This document shows, piece by piece, positions 58,666 through 64,000 of a DNA stretch of 64,000 nt. The position numbers and the translations under genes were made by a program. Source of the DNA: Diphasiastrum complanatum (Eukaryota > Streptophyta > Lycopodiopsida > Lycopodiales > Lycopodiaceae); assembly GCA_029204225.1 (NCBI GenBank), contig CM055103.1, positions 46,456,812 through 46,520,811 of the forward strand, written 5' to 3'. The notes beneath the pieces are model-generated. The model searched no databases and had not been told where the DNA came from. It was given only the letters and a program-made list of their open reading frames with translations. The first letter of the stretch is position 1; every line of letters starts with the position of its first letter.

Positions 58666-58959
58666 GTTTTTACACAATGATGTTAAGCAGAACCATCAAC
58701 ATCTTGTGAAATCCAATGTTGTACCATTGATCATATCCATTCTCTGAAAACAACAAGATCAGCACAATTTCTTCCCAGGCAATGTTTGTATGAATCTGTT
58801 TCTCAAAAAAAATAAGGAGTGTTGATCTCTCCTCTCACATCTCTCCAAGAAAACAATGATCTCTGCTCACAGAATGTAGGAATGTCAAGGACAAATCCTC
58901 TGCTCACAGAATGCACGATTCCTCTTTGGATGCAAAGATACTATGCTCTGATCACTGGA

Positions 58960-59739
58960 CTTCAAGAATTTGACAATCTTGGATCTCATGGTTATTGCAT
59001 TTGCAATACATGCAAAACATTTTCTTCTTCAACAAATGTGGACTCGATGATTGTTCTTGACCTTGAGTCTGTTTTTGATTCAATGTAGATTGCTTGATGC
59101 TTTTCTGTTTCTATTGTTTCGAGCCCTTGTTGACATATAGAGCATGAGACGAAGAAGTAGACAAAGTGTCTTGATTCTTTGATTATATTCTTGCAGCAAC
59201 ATAGTGATAACTCTGGTAAGAGTTAAATCTGAGTGTGTCATGATGATCATCACCTAGTTCTCATATGTAGAGGGCAGGCTTGAAAGCAATGTCATGATGT
59301 CGTCTTAATCATCTATGACTGATCCGACAGCGGCCATTTGTTGCAAGAGATTCTTAAACTGATTAATATGATTCTGAAGAGAATCATTATTCGACATCTT
59401 GAGTGTGAAAAATTTTCTTCAAAGATTTAACTTAGTAGTTACGTCTCTCACATCATATAGTGAGTTCAGGATGTCCCAAACTTCTTTTGAAGTTTTAGCT
59501 TCAGCAATGTGGCCAATTTGAGTAGTTGATATATTGAGGATAATAAGCGCGAAAGCTTTACCATCCTTCGATTTTCATTTTAAGTTTTCTGCGTCATCTT
59601 TAGATTTCACTTCGATACCTATAACAACATCCCACAACTCATTGGTGATTAGCAAGGTCTTCATCTTAAATTTCCATAAATGATAATTGGATCAATTCAA
59701 TTTGTCTGCGATAAGACTGGCTTTACTTTGAGAATCCAT
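58960..59739 (-). pseudogene. copia gag relic, family C
   Basis: From the ATG at 59739 (MDSQSKASLIADKLN) the minus strand follows a copia Gag: SNYHLWKFKMKTLLITNELW, FALIILNISTTQIGHIAEAK, EVWDILNSLYD, with about five stops and frame changes. A clean zinc knuckle CMYCKCNNHEIQDC lies at 59010-58969. The ATG is 175-190 bp from the primer site, as expected for copia. Confidence 0.85.
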
Positions 59740-59915
59740 CTGGAACTTTAGACTGATGATGTTAAGAGAAATATCGTGTTGCGCTACAATTGGAAATCAA
59801 TTCTCTAATACTGAAACAAATTGATTCGAAATGAAGAATAATTTGATATCGCAAAAGATATCCAGTATAAGAGCTTGCGCTCTGATATAGTATTAGGTTT
59901 TGAAGAAGAATCAAC

Positions 59916-59927
59916 GCTCTGATACCA
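59916..59927 (-). promoter_or_regulatory. tRNA-Met primer site, family C
   Basis: The plus strand reads gctctgatacca, i.e. TGGTATCAGAGC on the minus strand, immediately inside LTR C. A second weaker copy (gctctgatatagt) lies 40 bp further in. Confidence 0.9.
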
Positions 59928-60016
59928 TGTCGAAAATAGGTGAGTAATGGAATAGCGAAAACTTCCTACTTTTAATGCATGACTACGCTTATCAAAAATT
60001 GAACAAAGCGGTAGTG

Positions 60017-60021
60017 ATGGG
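60017..60021. repeat. target-site duplication ATGGG (left)
   Basis: Identical to 63192-63196, directly outside the termini of element D. Confidence 0.9.
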
Positions 60022-60173
60022 TGTGGAAAAAAGTATGAAAAGGACCAAGAGTGGATCCTAATCTGATCCTCAAGAGGGATTGGTTGTCAGATTACTTGAT
60101 TTATCAATCTACTTCAGATTAAGATCAATCTAGATCAATTCTAGACACAAAGTTTATTTTTGCATTTTTCACA
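60022..60173 (-). repeat. LTR D, 3' copy with internal deletion
   Basis: Equivalent to 62369-62498 joined to about 63171-63191 of the other LTR. Both ends are intact. Confidence 0.85.
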
Positions 60174-62368
60174 CTCCTCAAAAATCTAGCTTGGTAGATC
60201 TAGCTTGATGGAAAACACGATGATCTTGAACTTGACTCCATGGGCTGAATTGGTCTTTGCTGGTTCAAAAGGTGTGAAGATCAACCAATGAGCTTGATGT
60301 TGATCTGAAATCACCATATCCATGATAGTGCTTTTTTGATGTTGATATCTTTGATGAGCTTGAGAGCTTTGCACCATCCTAGCATCTTCGAAATTGATTC
60401 CTTTCAAATTTCATGTAGATGCTTGACTTTGAGGCTTGCTCCTTCTTCATGTGCATGCTCCTCCATGAGAAAATAAAGATTTCTTCTTGACTTATTAGGA
60501 TCACAAAGATCTAACATCATGTTACCATGATCTAGAGAATTAGACTTATCCAAATTGGCAAGACTATGCATGCTATAATAACAAAGTGTTTGCATCATAT
60601 CTTCATGCTTGTTTACCATGCTAATCTCATATCCAATGAGGCTAAATAATTCATTATGGAGATAAGTGTCTTTAGAAGATTATTCACTTACTCTCATAAA
60701 GAGTTTACAATTTGCCTCAATACAAATTTTCAAACTATGAGTGAACAGATCACTTTTGCTCTAACATGATTTGAACATCTTCAACAATCTAAAAGGATCT
60801 ACAAAAGATCTAGCTCACAAACCTAAGAATCAATCTTCACAGTAATGACTAGTCACTTGGAAACTTTATTGTGATCACTAAGACAAAAGCACACAATATT
60901 TGAATCAAATCACTAAAGAAATCAGATCCAATCTCCTATTGGACTCATCAAATACCAATGACTCTTTCTTTTGAAAGTTGAAATGGATATGAAAAAGATT
61001 TGACACCTAGATTTTCCTTTTCACTTGACTAGTTCTCGCAACACTTGAGATTCTTGAACAAAAGATGGGTTTTGTTTCAAATACATAAAAATCAAACTTA
61101 ATCACTTCTTTTGGACTCACTCTTGACCCAAATAATCTCATACTTGAGATTTAGAATGAATTTGATTTGATTTGACAACAAACTATACCACCAATTTTTC
61201 ACAAAGCTTAAAAAATTAGACAACTAGAGATTCACAAAGATCTCAACCATGCATGAATACTCAAATATGGACTCCTCCTCATTCTAGACATCCAATGGGA
61301 TCTCAAATTGACCCTCACACTCTCACAAAGAAATTTGAATAGAACTAATTTGAGTTTCATATATATTATGCCAATTTTTGCTCAATAAATTGATCCAATC
61401 ACCCCTATTGGATTCCACCAATTACTTTACCTCTTAAGACTTGGAATGAAATTCAAAACCAAAAGTGGTGATTTTTCTCAATAAGATATTGTGCTTCAAA
61501 GAGCTAATGCCACTTAGAAATATTTGATCACCTAGGAAGAGACAAACTCTCCACCAATAACAACACATAATGAGCTTCTAGGTCTTGCCCTCTACAAAGG
61601 AAGGAACTCTTAGAAAATTGGATCTCTCTCTACACATTTGTCATAGACACCTTAATGACTCTTTTCAAACCTTACAATCACTCAAACAAATTGAGTAGGA
61701 TTGAACAATGTGACTTGGATCTCAACCTCTTTTCTAGAACTCTCAATTTAAGCCAATCTATGTCAAATTCTACAAAAGATTTGCATAGATGCTCTATATG
61801 CACTAGAAACTCTCAAAGGTTTCACTTGGAGGACAGATCCAAAGATGTTTTCTATCAAATTGATGCTTCTAAACTTGACCCTATCACTCTTGAACAAATC
61901 TAGAGTGATGGTACAATGGATTTCAACCTCTCACCTTGCATATCACTCCTTAATCTATTTTTTTTAGCAAAATCTCTCTCAACTTCAACATGCACTCAAA
62001 AAATCAGAGATAATCAATTAATGCACCTAATTCAGGCTTTAAAATTAATTTCTTGGCTGGTCTAATCCAAGAACTAATCAAGGGATTAGATTCTCTATAG
62101 AAAATGCTTGATTTTGCACCAAAAATCACTCAAATTGTTACAAATTTTTGAAATTTCTCAGTCAAAACAGGAGCTGTACGGCCTCACACGTGTGAAAAGG
62201 GTTCCTACAGCCCACAACAAGATCTGGACCAAAAATTTTGAGGATAGCTATCAAATCCAACTTGCTACACAAAATTTGACTAGTTTCCAAAAAATTGCTA
62301 ATTTTGGCTTTGATTTGGATTACTCCTATCAATTTCAACAAAACCTCTTGTACTAGGCTCTGATACCA
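60174..62368 (-). other. interior of element D, no conserved gene
   Basis: Short minus frames next to the polypurine tract (60186-60407 and 60404-60619) are not recognised. One palindrome copy (CACACGTGTG) lies at 62185-62194, about 170 bp inside the primer site. The rest is AT-rich and stop-rich. Confidence 0.6.
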
Positions 62369-63191
62369 TGTGAAAAAAGTACAAAAAGGACCAAGAGTGG
62401 ATCCTTATCTGATCCTCAAGAGGGATTGGTTGTCAGATTGCTTGATCTATCAATCTACTTGAGATTAAGATCAATCTAGATCAATTCTAGACACAAAATC
62501 CTAACAAGAACAATCATTAATTGAAGGTAAGTGTACTTTATGGTTTCACACGTGTGAAACACTGTCTGAGTACGGACTCCAACCTGAAAATAAAATACAC
62601 ATTCCTCAAAACAATCAAAACAAATGTAGACAAATGGAAAGAATCACTCAAAATTGCTTCCAAAACCAAGATTGGTGTCTCACAATGATTATGGCCAAAT
62701 GTGGCTCTATATATACAATAAGTGGAAACTCGTGGTACTGATCATCCCTCTGATCCCACATGTGTGAAGGTGCTTTGTCATATGATGATTCATCATGCAA
62801 AACTGACACTTGGACAAAACCTTCTATTTTGAGCACTTTTGGTCCATTTTCCTTCTATATGGAGATCTACTTGGAAATCTTCTAGAAGTCAAAATTCGTC
62901 TACTTTAGCTTATTCCACACGTGTGAGCTGTCCTCTACACATGGGATATGACACCTAACCAAAATATTTGGCTCATGTCAATCGATTGATGCCATGTGTC
63001 ATATAATCTAGAAAACTAGCTTTTGGCCATTTTAGCTACTAGAACTTGAATTAAATCATATGTACAACATATATGATTATGGTACATAACAAGTACACTA
63101 GTTTCACACAAGGAAACAGGCTCCACACATGTGTGTTTATCTATATACAAGATTTTTGGCCTCTACCAAGCTTATTTTTGCATTTTTCACA
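62369..63191 (-). repeat. LTR D, 5' copy (complete)
   Basis: 823 bp with TG...CA ends. Contains CACACGTGTG at 62547-62556 (inside an 18-bp palindrome) and 62916-62925, plus CACATGTG variants near 62757 and 63125, and a TATA-like ctatatatacaa near 62706. Confidence 0.85.
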
Positions 63192-63196
63192 ATGGG
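63192..63196. repeat. target-site duplication ATGGG (right)
   Basis: Matches 60017-60021. Confidence 0.9.
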
Positions 63197-64000
63197 AATC
63201 ACGTCTAATCTTGAACAACTAACTTTCGCTAGATACTAAGTGATTATGTAGCCAAACATAAAGTATTAAATTCTTAGACAATTTCTACCAGTTACAAAAG
63301 CAATAAAGAGATGCATGCATTCTAACACAAACTGAATGCAATAAGGAAATAGTATTGATTCAGAAAAACAAGATCAGATACTAATGAGCGCAAAACAAAA
63401 GTGGATAGAAACTGCACTCTCTAAAACTATCTCTGAGTAACTGAGAATAAGTCCGAAATAAGCGACTCTGCTGATAAGCAGTAGCACAATAGTAACTCTA
63501 AAATAAATCTCTAAAAGATTGAGCTAGAATGCTCAAGAGAGTTTGAGCTTGAAAGCTTGATAGAGAGCTAACTACAATACTTTCTGATTGTGAACAATCT
63601 GTTTGATAAGAGCGTAGGAAGCATCGTGTAATAACACTCAACTCCTTCACAATTCACAATATTGATAATGAGATGTATGAAAAGCTGATTTATAGTAAGT
63701 AATTAGGTCGTCAAATGCGACTGCTAGTTGGCTGGAGTTTGTTGGCATTCATCCAGTTATTCTCAGAAGTTTCTTGTTGATAACGGTGACAATTGGCCGT
63801 AAACAGTTTGTTTGCATAAATGAACGTAGACTGTCATTCTGCATAAATGAACATAAATTGTCACAGATGAAAAATGTGACATTGTATTTTTACTGATAAT
63901 TCCTGACAGACAAAAAAGACGACACTACATTTTTACTTGTAATTCTTGACAGGCGAAAAATGCGAAAAAGACAACACTACATTTTTACACAAGTTTCCTG

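Larger units (their letters stand above)
60022..63191 (-). mobile_element. non-autonomous LTR retrotransposon D (3.2 kb)
   Basis: Termini are TGTGRAAAAA ... TTTTTCACA with perfect ATGGG duplications. The 5' LTR (minus sense) is 62369-63191 (823 bp); the 3' LTR is 60022-60173 and lacks about 670 bp of its middle. The primer site is 62357-62368 (tRNA-Met type) and the polypurine tract (ttttgaggag) is 60174-60183. The 2.2-kb interior has no recognisable Gag or Pol. It inserted into LTR C. Confidence 0.9.
59928..64000 (-). repeat. LTR C, 5' copy, interrupted by element D
   Basis: On the minus strand the LTR runs from beyond the window edge to 63192, is split by element D, and resumes 60021-59928 to the primer site. 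When the insert is ignored it matches 45600-46385: TATA region, ttagctctctatcaagc, ttattctcagttactcagaga and cactaccgctttgttcaat. At the window edge there are three diverged copies of a phrase around tttttacttgtaattcttgacag. Confidence 0.85.

Noticed and set aside
58175-58677. Minus Ser/Leu-rich frames resembling a membrane protein
   Set aside because: They read through the GA-rich low-complexity tract.

Overview
The window is nuclear DNA of a land plant with a large, transposon-rich genome. The one apparently intact host gene encodes a basic helix-loop-helix (bHLH) transcription factor of the plant-specific HECATE/INDEHISCENT type. Almost everything else recognisable is LTR-retrotransposon debris of Ty1/copia and Ty3/gypsy type. 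The long bHLH N-terminus and the TE content would fit a fern, lycophyte, gymnosperm or another large plant genome; the sequence does not settle which.

Layout. 1-2120: AT-rich DNA with a G-rich tandem repeat. 2121-3827 (-): the bHLH gene; its 5' side ends near a CT microsatellite (5251-5287) and a tRNA-derived SINE-like insertion (about 5421-5589). 6300-8065: a copia 3' end plus LTR start (+) facing a copia gag-integrase relic (-). 10858-11999 (+): a degraded coding region I cannot assign, with a possible intron. 12049-14864 (-): a copia relic in which one LTR has internal sequence on both sides, one side carrying an intact 267-codon ORF; a perfect 75-bp inverted repeat links this to 15051-15125. 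19470-22360: copia RNase H (-), gypsy integrase with 3' LTR (+), another copia LTR and an RNase H end.

25518-31255 is a structurally complete non-autonomous LTR element (here family A) with target-site duplication ATATC, a partly duplicated 5' LTR and no pol. 32391-35300 is the 5' LTR and leader of a related family (B), split by a solo family-A LTR with duplication CCAAG. The family-B leader has a homologous copy in inverted orientation inside element A; both copies carry five regularly placed GTGCT...AGCAC hairpin modules, the most unusual signal in the window.

36180-47215 is a mosaic of copia and gypsy pieces on both strands. 48100-49562 (-) is a gypsy gag relic whose upstream side is a 1.6-kb array of TCTAGA/TCTCGA-plus-oligo(A) units (about 49600-51235). 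52230-57080 (+) is a gypsy element with LTR, leader, gag (four zinc knuckles), protease and RNase H but no reverse transcriptase. 58960-64000 (-) is the 5' end of a copia element (family C: gag, primer site, LTR); its LTR is split by a 3.2-kb non-autonomous element (D, 60022-63191) with perfect duplication ATGGG.

No rRNA, intact tRNA, CRISPR array or bacterial operon structure was seen. All retroelement coding regions carry stops, frameshifts or deletions, so the region looks like an old insertion sink, with the A, solo-A and D insertions the youngest because their target duplications are intact.
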